Part shown: positions 35,194 to 42,962 of the stretch, piece after piece
How the letters are laid out: the number at the start of each line of letters is the position of its first letter
Numbering within the stretch: the first letter of the stretch is position 1
NCBI RefSeq assembly: GCF_016864375.1
Contig: NZ_CP069359.1
Location: 372,001 to 436,000, forward strand
DNA from: Microvirga sp. VF16
Lineage (GTDB): Bacteria > Pseudomonadota > Alphaproteobacteria > Rhizobiales > Beijerinckiaceae
Length of the DNA: 64,000 nt
Reading direction: 5' to 3'
Notes under the pieces: model-generated
Seen by the model: only the letters and a program-made list of their open reading frames with translations
Database searches by the model: none
What the model was told of the DNA's origin: nothing
Translations under genes and position numbers: made by a program

Positions 35194-35392
35194 TCCAGCA
35201 TGCAGCTTCCCGGCACACTCGGATGGTGGTGCGACAGTGTTTGGGACCTCCGACGCGGCCTACCGGCTGGCCATGACGGTAGGTGCTGCCTGATCTGCAA
35301 GAGCAACCCAAGCTTTACCGTTTTCAAGCTGACAACGGACATATCCTTGCCGCTGGGGACGGCGTATACTTCCGTGAGATGAGGAGGGCCTG

Positions 35393-35497
35393 ATGTTCAG
35401 AAGACTCAAGTCTTACGTTTCTTTTGAGAACGAAGCGCTCGTTGTTGCTGGTCTCGCGTTCTTGTTTTGTGGGGCGGTGATCCTGGGCTTCATGTAA
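35393..35497 (+). CDS. 34-residue single-helix membrane protein
   Basis: MFRRLKSYVSFENEALVVAG followed by LAFLFCGAVILGFM: a basic start and one membrane helix. AGGAGG lies 5 nt upstream of the ATG. The function is unknown. Confidence 0.55.
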   Translation: MFRRLKSYVSFENEALVVAGLAFLFCGAVILGFM

Positions 35498-35700
35498 GGC
35501 TCTCCTAAACCTTGATCGCGCTGATCCTGATGACTGCTGTTGTTGTGATTGACGTGCTTGCGATCAGGTCTGGGTAGAAGCCCCTACCGTGCAACCGGAA
35601 ATTCCAGATGCGATGATGTCGCTGATCTGGTAGAGCGCGTCCGAACAATGAACAATCAGTCGCCCGCGCTGTCGTAGTGCAAGCTCCCCGGAGGTGGCCC

Positions 35701-36018
35701 ATGGCTTATGTCATGCTCCAGTATGACCGCCCGTCCGACACACAGAACTGGAACAACTACAACCGGCATGTCTGGGACTGGATTGGTCAGCTTCTGAAAA
35801 TGCCGGGAGCGGTATCCTTCGTCGCGTACCGCACCGCCAATCAGGAAAGCCCCGACACCTTCACCATGCTGGAGTTCCACACCTTGGAGGAAGCTCGGCA
35901 AGCAGCAGCTTCGGAACCGCTGAAGCGCATTCTCGATGAGTTGCGGTCGGTTGGAGCGGTAGCCAGGGTGTTGCTGGTGGAGCGCTCGCCATTCACGCCC
36001 GAGCCTATCCTGGCTTGA
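35701..36018 (+). CDS. Small ferredoxin-like-fold (ABM-type) protein
   Basis: The 105-residue protein reads MAYVMLQYDRPSDTQNWNNY and ends in helices typical of dimeric alpha-beta barrels (MLEFHTLEEARQAAASEPLK). GGAGG precedes the ATG. An antibiotic-biosynthesis-monooxygenase-like fold is a guess from size and pattern; no active site is assigned. Confidence 0.55.
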   Translation: MAYVMLQYDRPSDTQNWNNYNRHVWDWIGQLLKMPGAVSFVAYRTANQESPDTFTMLEFHTLEEARQAAASEPLKRILDELRSVGAVARVLLVERSPFTPEPILA

Positions 36019-36085
36019 AACCAGAAAGCTCACCCAGCCACTCCAACTTTGCTCGTTAGACCAGAGCCCCTACCTCAGCCCTTGC

Positions 36086-36628
36086 TTACGTGTGATGCGG
36101 GGCCGCCCCACTCGCCGGGACAATGCTTGCTCCCTGCACGTGGCCAATGGCCTGAAGCCGGGTCCCAATCGTGAACCGATCAAGGGTCGCCAGTGGTAAT
36201 TGGACAAATGTGCCGATCCGGTCCTTCAGGAACTGGAAGGCGCGAACAAAGGCTTGCTCCTTATCAGCATCAGAGCCTTCGACAGCGGCTGGATCGTCGA
36301 TACCCCAGTGGGCGATTGAGGGATGTCCTGGCCACACTGGACATGCCTCACCAGCCGCGCTGTCGCAGACGGTGAGCACAAAATCCATGACAGGGGCTCC
36401 CGGAGCCGCGAACTCGTCCCAGCTTTTCGAGCGATACCCGTCTGTGGGATAGCCGTGGTCGCCCAGCACCTTCAGGGCCAGCGGATTGACTGTACTCTTG
36501 GGCTGACTGCCTGCCGAATACGCCCGGAAGCGCCCCTTACCGTCCTTGCGCAGGATGCCTTCCGCCAGGATCGACTGGGCTGAGTTGCCGGTGCAGAGGA
36601 ACGGCACGTTGTAAGTTCGGCCAATCAT
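36086..36628 (-). CDS. arsC: ArsC-type arsenate reductase / low-molecular-weight phosphatase fold
   Basis: The 180-residue protein follows the thioredoxin-type ArsC pattern: P-loop VPFLCTGNSAQSILAEGILR, SAGSQPKSTVNPLALKVLGD, FVLTVCDSAAGEACPVWPGH and HWGIDDPAAVEGSDADKEQA. In this family the P-loop is usually CX5R; here the Arg position is Gln (CTGNSAQS), which could weaken phosphate or arsenate binding. There are no arsR or transporter genes nearby. It is cytoplasmic. It could also be an inactive paralogue. Confidence 0.82.
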   Translation of the reverse strand: MIGRTYNVPFLCTGNSAQSILAEGILRKDGKGRFRAYSAGSQPKSTVNPLALKVLGDHGYPTDGYRSKSWDEFAAPGAPVMDFVLTVCDSAAGEACPVWPGHPSIAHWGIDDPAAVEGSDADKEQAFVRAFQFLKDRIGTFVQLPLATLDRFTIGTRLQAIGHVQGASIVPASGAAPHHT

Positions 36629-36667
36629 AGCAACACCCTTGCAGCAAGCTTCAGAGCCGAGTGGTGC

Positions 36668-37126
36668 TCAAAACGCAGGCGGTTTATCGTTCTTGGTGCC
36701 GAAGGAGCGAGCGGGGGTGCCCGGAAACAGCGACACGTGCGTGTGCTGGGCCACCCACTCCTCGCCCACAGCCTGCCGCCCAAGCACCACGGTCGCTCGT
36801 CCGGGTCGATCAAACGCCTTGCCTGCCTCAGTGTAGCCGGTGGACTCGAACACCGCCATGCCGACTGCCGTGAGGCGGTCGGCTGACACGAGGGTGCGTA
36901 GGTCATCAAGACGCCACCGGAACTGGTCGATATGGCTCCAGACGTGACGCCACTGCTCGTGCTCGGTTGCCTCCCGCCCAACAGTGAAGGCAGCGAAGGT
37001 GCCAAAGGTGATGATGTCGTCGGCGACGAGCGGGCGGGAGCCCACGAAATCAACCGTCTGAACGCAGACTTGGAGCTTCTGAAACCAGCGGCGGATCAGG
37101 GCAACATCGTCATCTTGTTCAGCCAT
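36668..37126 (-). CDS. SnoaL-like (NTF2-fold) protein
   Basis: From ATG 37126, after GGAGG, the 152-residue protein reads DVALIRRWFQKLQVCVQTVD, TFGTFAAFTVGREATEHEQW, HVWSHIDQFRWRLDDLRTLV. This is the pattern of SnoaL-like domains with a cone-shaped barrel. No signal peptide is present, unlike the protein at 33698. The function is unknown. It lies 40 bases upstream of arsC on the same strand. Confidence 0.72.
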   Translation of the reverse strand: MAEQDDDVALIRRWFQKLQVCVQTVDFVGSRPLVADDIITFGTFAAFTVGREATEHEQWRHVWSHIDQFRWRLDDLRTLVSADRLTAVGMAVFESTGYTEAGKAFDRPGRATVVLGRQAVGEEWVAQHTHVSLFPGTPARSFGTKNDKPPAF

Positions 37127-37281
37127 GACAGCCTCCATGGGTCGAGGCTTGTATGATCAATGGTGCGCTTGCCCCGGTAACGGGTCAAGCCGCCAGCAGA
37201 CTCCAGGGTCGCGACCGAATGGGCTGGCTGATGGGCAACCGTAGGTGTATGGTAAAGCTGTAGCCAAGGTGGAGCACGGCC

Positions 37282-37989
37282 ATGACCCAAGCCGCTCGCC
37301 AGGACAGCCATTCCGCTCCCAAAGAGACAGATCACTGTCGGTCTGCACGGCGCAAGCTGGCGCGGCTCCGTCGCATCCATCCGCTCCCGCACGCGCAGTA
37401 CCTAGCGCTTGTTGAGGAGGTTCGCGCGGGCCGTCGCTCGAAGTATGTGCGCGATCAACTTCCCGCCTGTTTGCCCCACCTGCGGGCGTTCGCGCTGCAT
37501 CTGACCCACGATCCGATCCGGAGTGATGATCTTGTGCAGAGTACGGTCCTACGGGCTTGGGCGAACCTGGATCATTTCCAACACGGCACCAACCTGGAGG
37601 CATGGCTGTTCACGATCCTGCGCAACAGCTTCTACTCAGAGCATCGTAAGCACAGACGGGAGATTGAAGACCCGGACGGCGGCTATGCCAGACGCCTGAT
37701 GGTTTATCCTGAGCAGGAGCATCACTTGATGCTGCAAGACCTTCAACAGGCGCTGGCGCAGCTATCGCCAGAACAGCATCAAGCCCTTCTCCTGGTGGCT
37801 GAGCAAGGCAAGACCTACGAAGATGCAGCGGCTCTCTGCGGTGTCGCGGTCGGCACGCTCAAAAGCCGGGTCAACCGAGCCCGTACCCAGTTGGCAGCGC
37901 TGTTGCAGATGGAGAACCGGCACGATCTTGGCCCGGATCGTCTGATGCAGGCCGCACTCCAACACTCCCAGGCCGCAGTTTCCATGTGA
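37282..37989 (+). CDS. ECF-family RNA polymerase sigma factor
   Basis: The 235-residue protein has sigma region 2 (RAFALHLTHDPIRSDDLVQS, TVLRAWANLDHFQHGTNLEA, WLFTILRNSFYSEHRKHRRE) and region 4 (LSPEQHQALLLVAEQGKTYE, AAALCGVAVGTLKSRVNRAR). It resembles alphaproteobacterial EcfG/RpoE2-like factors. The 60-residue basic N-terminal extension is longer than usual. No NepR-like anti-sigma gene is adjacent. A GGAG site lies 8 nt before the ATG. It lies at the head of a run of stress genes and is a candidate activator. Confidence 0.9.
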   Translation: MTQAARQDSHSAPKETDHCRSARRKLARLRRIHPLPHAQYLALVEEVRAGRRSKYVRDQLPACLPHLRAFALHLTHDPIRSDDLVQSTVLRAWANLDHFQHGTNLEAWLFTILRNSFYSEHRKHRREIEDPDGGYARRLMVYPEQEHHLMLQDLQQALAQLSPEQHQALLLVAEQGKTYEDAAALCGVAVGTLKSRVNRARTQLAALLQMENRHDLGPDRLMQAALQHSQAAVSM

Positions 37990-38024
37990 AATCGTCCCTG
38001 GTGCTGTTCAAGGTGGAGGATCAC

Positions 38025-38336
38025 ATGCCGAATTCAAAACCTGAGAAACCGGACGAACGGGTGAAAGCAAGCAAGAGTGCGGCTAAGGAGACAGCCTCTG
38101 CTTTCCTGACGCCGTTAGAGCCATCGCAGGAACTCGCTGCCATTGTCGGCGCGGCTCCCTTGCCGCGCCCGGAGGTGGTGAGCAAGGTCTGGGACTACAT
38201 CAAGAAACACAAGCTTCAGAACCCGCAGAACAAGCGTGAGATCATGGCGGACGAGAAGCTTCAGGCGGTGTTCGGAGGTAAGAACAAAGCCAGCATGTTC
38301 GAGATGAACAAGCACCTCGCCCAGCACCTCAAGTGA
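38025..38336 (+). CDS. SWIB/MDM2-domain protein
   Basis: From ATG 38025, after GGAGG, the 103-residue protein has a Lys-rich start and a SWIB domain: PLPRPEVVSKVWDYIKKHKL, QNPQNKREIMADEKLQAVFG, ASMFEMNKHLAQHLK. Bacterial SWIB proteins are small DNA- or chromatin-like factors of unclear role, common in this order. It follows the sigma gene by 35 bases, probably in the same transcript. Confidence 0.9.
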   Translation: MPNSKPEKPDERVKASKSAAKETASAFLTPLEPSQELAAIVGAAPLPRPEVVSKVWDYIKKHKLQNPQNKREIMADEKLQAVFGGKNKASMFEMNKHLAQHLK

Positions 38337-38392
38337 AATGCGGTAAAGGGCAAGCTATGCAAGCTTCTGGGGATAGCGATCTGAGTGGTGGG

Positions 38393-38641
38393 TTATCGCT
38401 GAGCCACTCGCCTCAGTTCAGCGGCGTGAACTCGCTCGCGGAGCGCAGCGTTGCGCAGGTAACGGGCCGCAGACCGCAGGCGGGTGGCCTCATCCGTTTG
38501 ATGCTGATCTTCCAGTAGCTTGACCTTAAGTTCAAGCCTCGCAACAGCCCGCTCGCGACATTCGGCCCAATGCTCAAGCGCCTGCGCTTGCTGAAGAGGT
38601 TTTGGCGGATGGCAGAGTTCGATCATCTGCACACCACACAT
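38393..38641 (-). CDS. Helical hypothetical protein
   Basis: The product is about 82 residues and strongly helical (QQAQALEHWAECRERAVARL, ELKVKLLEDQHQTDEATRLR). The start is uncertain: ATG 38641 has AAAGG close by; another lies at 38674. It is convergent with the SWIB gene. No family was recognised. Confidence 0.45.
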   Translation of the reverse strand: MCGVQMIELCHPPKPLQQAQALEHWAECRERAVARLELKVKLLEDQHQTDEATRLRSAARYLRNAALRERVHAAELRRVAQR

Positions 38642-38922
38642 CGTGCCTTTCGAAGAGACCCAATCTCGCAGCATATTACGTCTGAACAGAGGCCGCTGAG
38701 ACTGTTGTCTCGTGAACGGGAGTGTAGCAGGAGGCGCGAACTTTAGCGAAGCTGTTTACATGGGGTAAGAAAAGTGAGAACGTGCCGCCACATGGATGGT
38801 GGCCGGAAGGATGAGCACCTTACGCTCTGAGCCCGTCATCGACGGCTCCAACAATCATCAGCGGCCATTACAGGTTGAGTCCGAGCGCGAGTACCAGTGA
38901 GGTTTTCGAGGCAAGGTGTCCC

Positions 38923-39144
38923 ATGGCGCACAAGTTCCAGGTTGGTCAGACGGTTCTCCCGGCCCATCCCAGGCGAGCCAATCCCGATACATACGTGATT
39001 GTTCAGGCGCTGCCTGAAACATCGCACGGGTCTCAATACCGGATCAGGGCGCTATCGAGCGCAGCCGAGTGCATCGTTCACGAAATGCAAATCAAGAAGG
39101 TGCAAGCAGAGCCAGATCACCCTCTGAAGGTCTCACGTCACTAG
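38923..39144 (+). CDS. Small conserved hypothetical protein
   Basis: From ATG 38923, after AAGGTG, the 73-residue product MAHKFQVGQTVLPAHPRRAN PDTYVIV... RYRIRALS-like QYRIRALSSAAECIVHEMQI looks like a small SH3-like barrel. The function is unknown. The membrane gene at 39155 follows by 10 bases. Confidence 0.65.
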   Translation: MAHKFQVGQTVLPAHPRRANPDTYVIVQALPETSHGSQYRIRALSSAAECIVHEMQIKKVQAEPDHPLKVSRH

Positions 39145-39154
39145 GGGGTATGCC

Positions 39155-39292
39155 ATGCCCGTAGACCTGCCTCCGAAGCTGGATGGTATCGGGATCGCTC
39201 CTGCAAGCAGCGTCATCGACCGCATCCTGAATTGGACAGCCGTCATGGTCTGTATCGGCTTGGGTTGGTGGGCTGCCATTCTCCTGCGCTAG
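39155..39292 (+). CDS. 45-residue single-helix membrane protein
   Basis: MPVDLPPKLDGIGIAPASSV then WTAVMVCIGLGWWAAILLR: a polar start and one membrane helix. GGGGG precedes the ATG. It is 10 bases downstream of the previous gene and probably co-translated. Confidence 0.6.
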   Translation: MPVDLPPKLDGIGIAPASSVIDRILNWTAVMVCIGLGWWAAILLR

Positions 39293-39628
39293 GAGTGAGA
39301 CTGATCGCCGAAGCGACTTTGTGGCGAAACTACAAGATTGTCTGTTCGCTGTGGCAAGAGGCCGAGACAGCCGTCTCAAAGGCAACTTTGGTCCACCACA
39401 AGAACCCGCTCGGGCAGAGTAATTTGTTAGCTCTCCACCAACTCACTCGGAGCATGTTCAAATCTGGCCTCATGCCTCTCGGGCATGCAAAGCGGGATAT
39501 GCCGAGCGCTCGATGATCGCAGCGCAAGCATCGGACAAGCGCCGAAAGAAAGCCCGATGCGGGCCAGCACCGGGTTTATCGGAATCCATCTGAGCGGCGA
39601 CGGCCAACCCACCTATTGGCCGAATGGA

Positions 39629-39826
39629 TTAGGCAGCTTTCTTCGTGCGGCGACCCTTGGTGGAAGCGGTGGCTTCAGGTGCTTCGACCGGAGCCGCACC
39701 CTTCTTGCGCTGCTGACCCAACCCCATGGTCTTAGCAAGCTCGGAACGCGCCTTGGCGTAGTTCGGCGCAACCATCGGGTAATCCGCTGGTAGGTTCCAG
39801 TTGGCGCGGTACTGCTCGGAGGTCAA
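39629..39826 (-). pseudogene. MucR/Ros-family regulator, C-terminal part
   Basis: The frame reads LTSEQYRANWNLPADYPMVA followed by PNYAKARSELAKTMGLGQQR, which is the conserved C-terminal half of the MucR/Ros zinc-finger regulators. The CxxC...HxxxH finger upstream is missing, and a TGA sits 9 codons before the TTG, so this is a truncated remnant or a shortened gene. A Lys/Ala-rich tail follows. Confidence 0.65.
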
Positions 39827-39884
39827 ATCGGCCTCGCCCAGAGATTCTCACGATCACCAACTCAATCCCGCTCTCACAGAAGGG

Positions 39885-40112
39885 TCACGCGTGGGCAGAG
39901 TTCTCCTCGACAAGAGTTCCGATCAACCGGAGCAGTTCCTGCTGTTCCAGACCTGCGCCGCGTCCCAGGAAAGCCGCGATCTCCTCATGTTCCACTTGCC
40001 CTCCCGACGCCACATTGGCTTCATGACGGATAAACACAGCGCCTGAAGGGTCTGCAATCAAGTACCAGCGGTCGCCGCTTGAGCTTTCGTAGAGCTTACG
40101 CACCTTTTTCAT
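39885..40112 (-). CDS. Conserved small hypothetical protein
   Basis: The 75-residue protein (MKKVRKLYESSSGDRWYLIA, FIRHEANVASGGQVEHEEIA, LEQQELLRLIGTLVEE) looks like a recurrent rhizobial small protein. AGGAAC lies 7 nt before the ATG. The function is unknown. Confidence 0.72.
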   Translation of the reverse strand: MKKVRKLYESSSGDRWYLIADPSGAVFIRHEANVASGGQVEHEEIAAFLGRGAGLEQQELLRLIGTLVEENSAHA

Positions 40113-40246
40113 GCGAGTTCCTGTCAGATGGATATATCGCGTTTATTGTACCTATTGGACAGCAGGCAGAAAGTGTCCTCTGTGTGGTCGGAAGTTTCCT
40201 TGTGGGACTTGAGTCGCGTCTCCAAGAGGGTCTGAGGAGGGCTGGC

Positions 40247-40489
40247 CTACCCGGATGACGTTGGGTCCGTTAGTTCGACGGACTCCACCGGATGGATGGA
40301 CGAGATGGCATGTTTGTAAACGATCTGCGTACCATGGTCTCTTACAAGCTGGACCGTGAAGTTGTCGAACGCTCTGATCTGGCCTTGTAGCCTGATCCCA
40401 TTCACGAGAAACATCGTCACCTCAAGCTTGGTGTCGCGCAGATGCTTCAGGAAGGTGTCCTGGAGGGATGAGGTGCTAGGTGCGGCCAT
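40247..40489 (-). CDS. hfq: RNA chaperone Hfq
   Basis: From ATG 40489, after AGGA, the 80-residue protein shows both Sm motifs: LQDTFLKHLRDTKLEVTMFL, VNGIRLQGQIRAFDNFTVQL, and the YKHAISSI motif of Sm2. Hfq forms hexamers that pair small RNAs with mRNAs. Its N-terminus and the RDHGTQIV loop differ from typical chromosomal alphaproteobacterial copies, consistent with an accessory Hfq on the plasmid. Confidence 0.93.
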   Translation of the reverse strand: MAAPSTSSLQDTFLKHLRDTKLEVTMFLVNGIRLQGQIRAFDNFTVQLVRDHGTQIVYKHAISSIHPVESVELTDPTSSG

Positions 40490-40585
40490 TGCCTGTTCCT
40501 GTTGGAAGATCACTGCACCAGAGCGGACCCTCGCTGTCAAAGGCATCGGGACCGACCGGCCCATAATGGCCCCTCTTGCGGAGGA

Positions 40586-40843
40586 TTAAGGCATCTGCTG
40601 GATAACATTCTGTCCATCAAAATATGCCTGAATAATCCCACTATCCTCCTCACGTGAATAGACATCCGGTGAGCTTGATGCGCCACGGGCAACGATCTTC
40701 CCATCCTCCAGGTACACGCGACCCGCACTCACTACTGTGGCTGGTACAGATTGCGCCATGTGCGAGTGCTGCATGAATTCGGGGAAGAGCAGCGGGAGCA
40801 ACTCGCCGCCATCGAGTTTGAGCATGACATACTTCATGGCCAT
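40586..40843 (-). CDS. Small conserved hypothetical protein
   Basis: From ATG 40843, after GGGGAG, the 85-residue protein reads MAMKYVMLKLDGGELLPLLF, FMQHSHMAQSVPATVVSAGR, and EDSGIIQAYFDGQNVIQQMP. It lacks motifs of known function. It is 97 bases upstream of hfq on the same strand. Confidence 0.65.
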   Translation of the reverse strand: MAMKYVMLKLDGGELLPLLFPEFMQHSHMAQSVPATVVSAGRVYLEDGKIVARGASSSPDVYSREEDSGIIQAYFDGQNVIQQMP

Positions 40844-40957
40844 GAAGTTCTCCCCTTCTAGGCGCGGCAACAGCCTGTGTAGTAAGATAGGAGGCCATCT
40901 GCAAATAACTGAGGCCAGTACCCAAATGGCCCGGTTTTTCACCGAAAGGATATTCCT

Positions 40958-41239
40958 TTGTTCGAGAAGAAGCAGAGCTACACCCCCACAGAAGCCCAGC
41001 GCGCCTATGAGCAATTGGATCAGCTTGTCGCTAAGAAGAGTATCAATCCCCGGCAGGCCAGCGCGTACCGACGACACATCGCCAGTCGCATTCAAGTCAC
41101 GCTGAAGCCGTCCTACACCACACAGACGGCACGGCGGGCCAAAGCCGAGATCGTGAAGCTGACCGACGCTGGCACGATCACCCTGAAATCAGCAGCGGCG
41201 TATCGGGCGCATATCACCAAGCGCACTCAGGGAGCCTGA
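40958..41239 (+). CDS. Internally duplicated basic protein
   Basis: From a TTG after AAAGGA, the 93-residue product contains the same unit twice: SYTPTEAQRAYEQLDQLVAK, ASAYRRHIASRIQ and SYTTQTARRAKAEIVKLTDA, AAAYRAHITKRTQ. Each is about 40 residues, helical and basic, so nucleic-acid or ribosome binding is plausible. I do not recognise the family. Confidence 0.6.
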   Translation: MFEKKQSYTPTEAQRAYEQLDQLVAKKSINPRQASAYRRHIASRIQVTLKPSYTTQTARRAKAEIVKLTDAGTITLKSAAAYRAHITKRTQGA

Positions 41240-41411
41240 ACTCTGCGATCTGGAAGCCTGAGAGTGCGATGCTCCTGGAGAGCCTTATCAACGCGGATGT
41301 CTCATATCGGTAGCCACCCCAATCATCCGGCTCCTCCACTCGTACCAACTTATTATCGCCCAAAGCCGTAACTGATCCCTGCCCTTTAGCCAAGCTCTTC
41401 ACATAAGACAT
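41214..41411 (-). CDS. Hypothetical small protein (weak)
   Basis: The frame gives 65 residues (MSYVKSLAKGQGSVTALGDN, RVEEPDDWGGYRYETSALIR). No good ribosome binding site was seen and the 3' end overlaps the gene at 40958 by 26 bases. Low support. Confidence 0.3.
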   Translation of the reverse strand: MSYVKSLAKGQGSVTALGDNKLVRVEEPDDWGGYRYETSALIRLSRSIALSGFQIAEFRLPECAW

Positions 41412-41414
41412 CCC

Positions 41415-41440
41415 GGAACGGCACTCGCCGCCTTGGCGTT
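41415..41440 (+). promoter_or_regulatory. EcfG-type general stress promoter
   Basis: GGAAC at 41415-41419, a 17-base spacer and CGTT at 41437-41440 match the alphaproteobacterial EcfG consensus GGAAC-N16/17-cGTT. It lies 53 bases upstream of the DUF883-like gene at 41493. Confidence 0.65.
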
Positions 41441-41492
41441 ACCATCGGTACAGGTTGCCGCAAACCTGCTTTGAGTGTCCTGGAGGGCTCGT

Positions 41493-42089
41493 ATGGTGAA
41501 CACATCCGGTATCAGCGGCCAACCCATTTCTGACAGGGCGGAGCCTCAGTCTGCGGGGTGTCCTCCTGATAACAAGCTGCCCGAGAACTCGCAGGAGAAC
41601 CTCGATGCGAGGCTCGACCATGCCATTGAGGAGACCTTCCCGACGAGCGATCCGGTCTCCGTGACCATCACCAAGGGCGCAGGACCTCATGGTCAAGCGG
41701 CTTCTCCCGCATCAGGCTTGGACCAGAAAATCAGTCCAGGGCAAGATGCCACCGAGCACGTTCTTGATCAGGTCCGGGAGGCGCTCAACGATGTCGCCGG
41801 GACTGCATCCGAGGTTGCCGGGACTGTCTACAGCCGGGGCGAGCGCTACGTGCGGCAGGTAGGCGAGCAGCATCCCGAGGCTCAGCATTATGCTCGCGAG
41901 GCTCAAAGGCTCGTCACCCGTCACACGACCGGGAACCCACTGCTCTCGCTCCTTGTCGCTGGAGCCATCGGCTATGCCCTGGCCTGGGTGATCCATGGCG
42001 AGAAGCGGAACCGGGACAGGCGCGTGCCGGATTATGCCCGAACCAGACGCGACTATGCTTCGCAGGGTGACACCCACCATCGGTGGTGA
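41493..42089 (+). CDS. ETFPASDP-motif protein with DUF883-like C-terminal anchor
   Basis: From ATG 41493, after GGAGGG, the 198-residue protein has three parts. Residues 30-55 hold LDARLDHAIEETFPTSDPVS. Residues 80-150 are helical (LDQVREALNDVAGTASEVAG). Residues 153-173 are one membrane helix (NPLLSLLVAGAIGYALAWVI) with a basic tail. The second half resembles ElaB/YqjD-like ribosome-associated membrane proteins. The same layout appears at 62575. An EcfG-type promoter lies upstream, so it is likely stress-induced. Confidence 0.8.
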   Translation: MVNTSGISGQPISDRAEPQSAGCPPDNKLPENSQENLDARLDHAIEETFPTSDPVSVTITKGAGPHGQAASPASGLDQKISPGQDATEHVLDQVREALNDVAGTASEVAGTVYSRGERYVRQVGEQHPEAQHYAREAQRLVTRHTTGNPLLSLLVAGAIGYALAWVIHGEKRNRDRRVPDYARTRRDYASQGDTHHRW

Positions 42090-42150
42090 TGTGCGCACCA
42101 GCGCACAGGAAGCAGCAAGGTCACTCGAACACTTTTCAAAGGAGGATGTG

Positions 42151-42555
42151 ATGGCCCAGACTGATACGACAACTCGCACCGATGCATCGGGAGAGATGAC
42201 TGGCAAGCCCTTGGTCGAGAGTGATCGGGTTGAGGGAACTGCCGTGTATGATCCGCAAGGCAACCACCTCGGCTCGATCAAGCGCCTGATGATCGAAAAG
42301 GTGAGCGGCAAGGTCGCCTACGCGGTGATGTCGTTCGGCGGCTTCCTCGGCATGGGCGAGGACGAGCACACCATCCCGTGGGGCAAGCTGACCTACGACA
42401 CTGGCCTGGGCGGCTACCGCACGGACATCACCGAAGAGCAGCTACGCGGCGCTCCGACCTTCTACCGGGATCGCGATGATTACGACTGGTCCGACCGGGA
42501 GCGCGAACGGGAACTGCACGACTACTGGCGAGCCCCGTACTACTGGCCGATCTGA
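42151..42555 (+). CDS. PRC-barrel domain protein
   Basis: From ATG 42151, after AGGAGG, the 134-residue protein has a PRC barrel: VEGTAVYDPQGNHLGSIKRL, MIEKVSGKVAYAVMSFGGFL, HTIPWGKLTYDTGLGGYRTD. A charged tail rich in Asp, Arg and Tyr ends DYWRAPYYWPI. It is a common stress protein in Rhizobiales. It lies 61 bases after the DUF883-like gene and may share its promoter. Confidence 0.92.
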   Translation: MAQTDTTTRTDASGEMTGKPLVESDRVEGTAVYDPQGNHLGSIKRLMIEKVSGKVAYAVMSFGGFLGMGEDEHTIPWGKLTYDTGLGGYRTDITEEQLRGAPTFYRDRDDYDWSDRERERELHDYWRAPYYWPI

Positions 42556-42593
42556 GCGTTAGATGAGGTCAACTCGCACGGTGCAGCGGTAAC

Positions 42594-42619
42594 CCAGAGG
42601 AGCGCGAATGCTCCTCTGG
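42594..42619 (+). terminator. Hairpin after the PRC-barrel gene
   Basis: CCAGAGGAGC and GCTCCTCTGG form a perfect 10-bp stem around a 6-base loop, 39 bases past the stop. There is no T run. Confidence 0.55.
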
Positions 42620-42727
42620 CCCATGTGAATGAGAGAAGTGAGGAATGCCGGATGGTTCCGAAGCCTCACCCAGGTTCAGCAATTCTCAGAGATGACACCC
42701 ACAACGTTGTTGGAGGCCGAGTTCAAC

Positions 42728-42931
42728 ATGGCAAAGAACCCGTGGCTCAGTCTCTGGTTGAGTGCAGCAAATACCTGGGCTGGGGCGGCTCGTGGCTTCT
42801 GGACAGCCGAGATGCACCGTCAGCAGAAGGCGATGTTGAATGAGATGACGCGACCGAAGTCTCGGTCCTCGACCAAGACTCGCTCATCCAAGAAAGCGGC
42901 ATCGGGTGTGCGGAGGAAAGCCAAAGGCTGA
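42728..42931 (+). CDS. Small phasin-like hypothetical protein
   Basis: From ATG 42728 the 67-residue protein reads MAKNPWLSLWLSAANTWAGA, RGFWTAEMHRQQKAMLNEMT and a Lys/Arg/Ser-rich tail. An amphipathic first helix and basic tail resemble phasin-type or polymer-binding proteins. The ribosome binding site is weakly spaced. The function is unknown. Confidence 0.55.
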   Translation: MAKNPWLSLWLSAANTWAGAARGFWTAEMHRQQKAMLNEMTRPKSRSSTKTRSSKKAASGVRRKAKG

Positions 42932-42962
42932 TCATGGCCACACGCTCTCATCCGACATAGCC

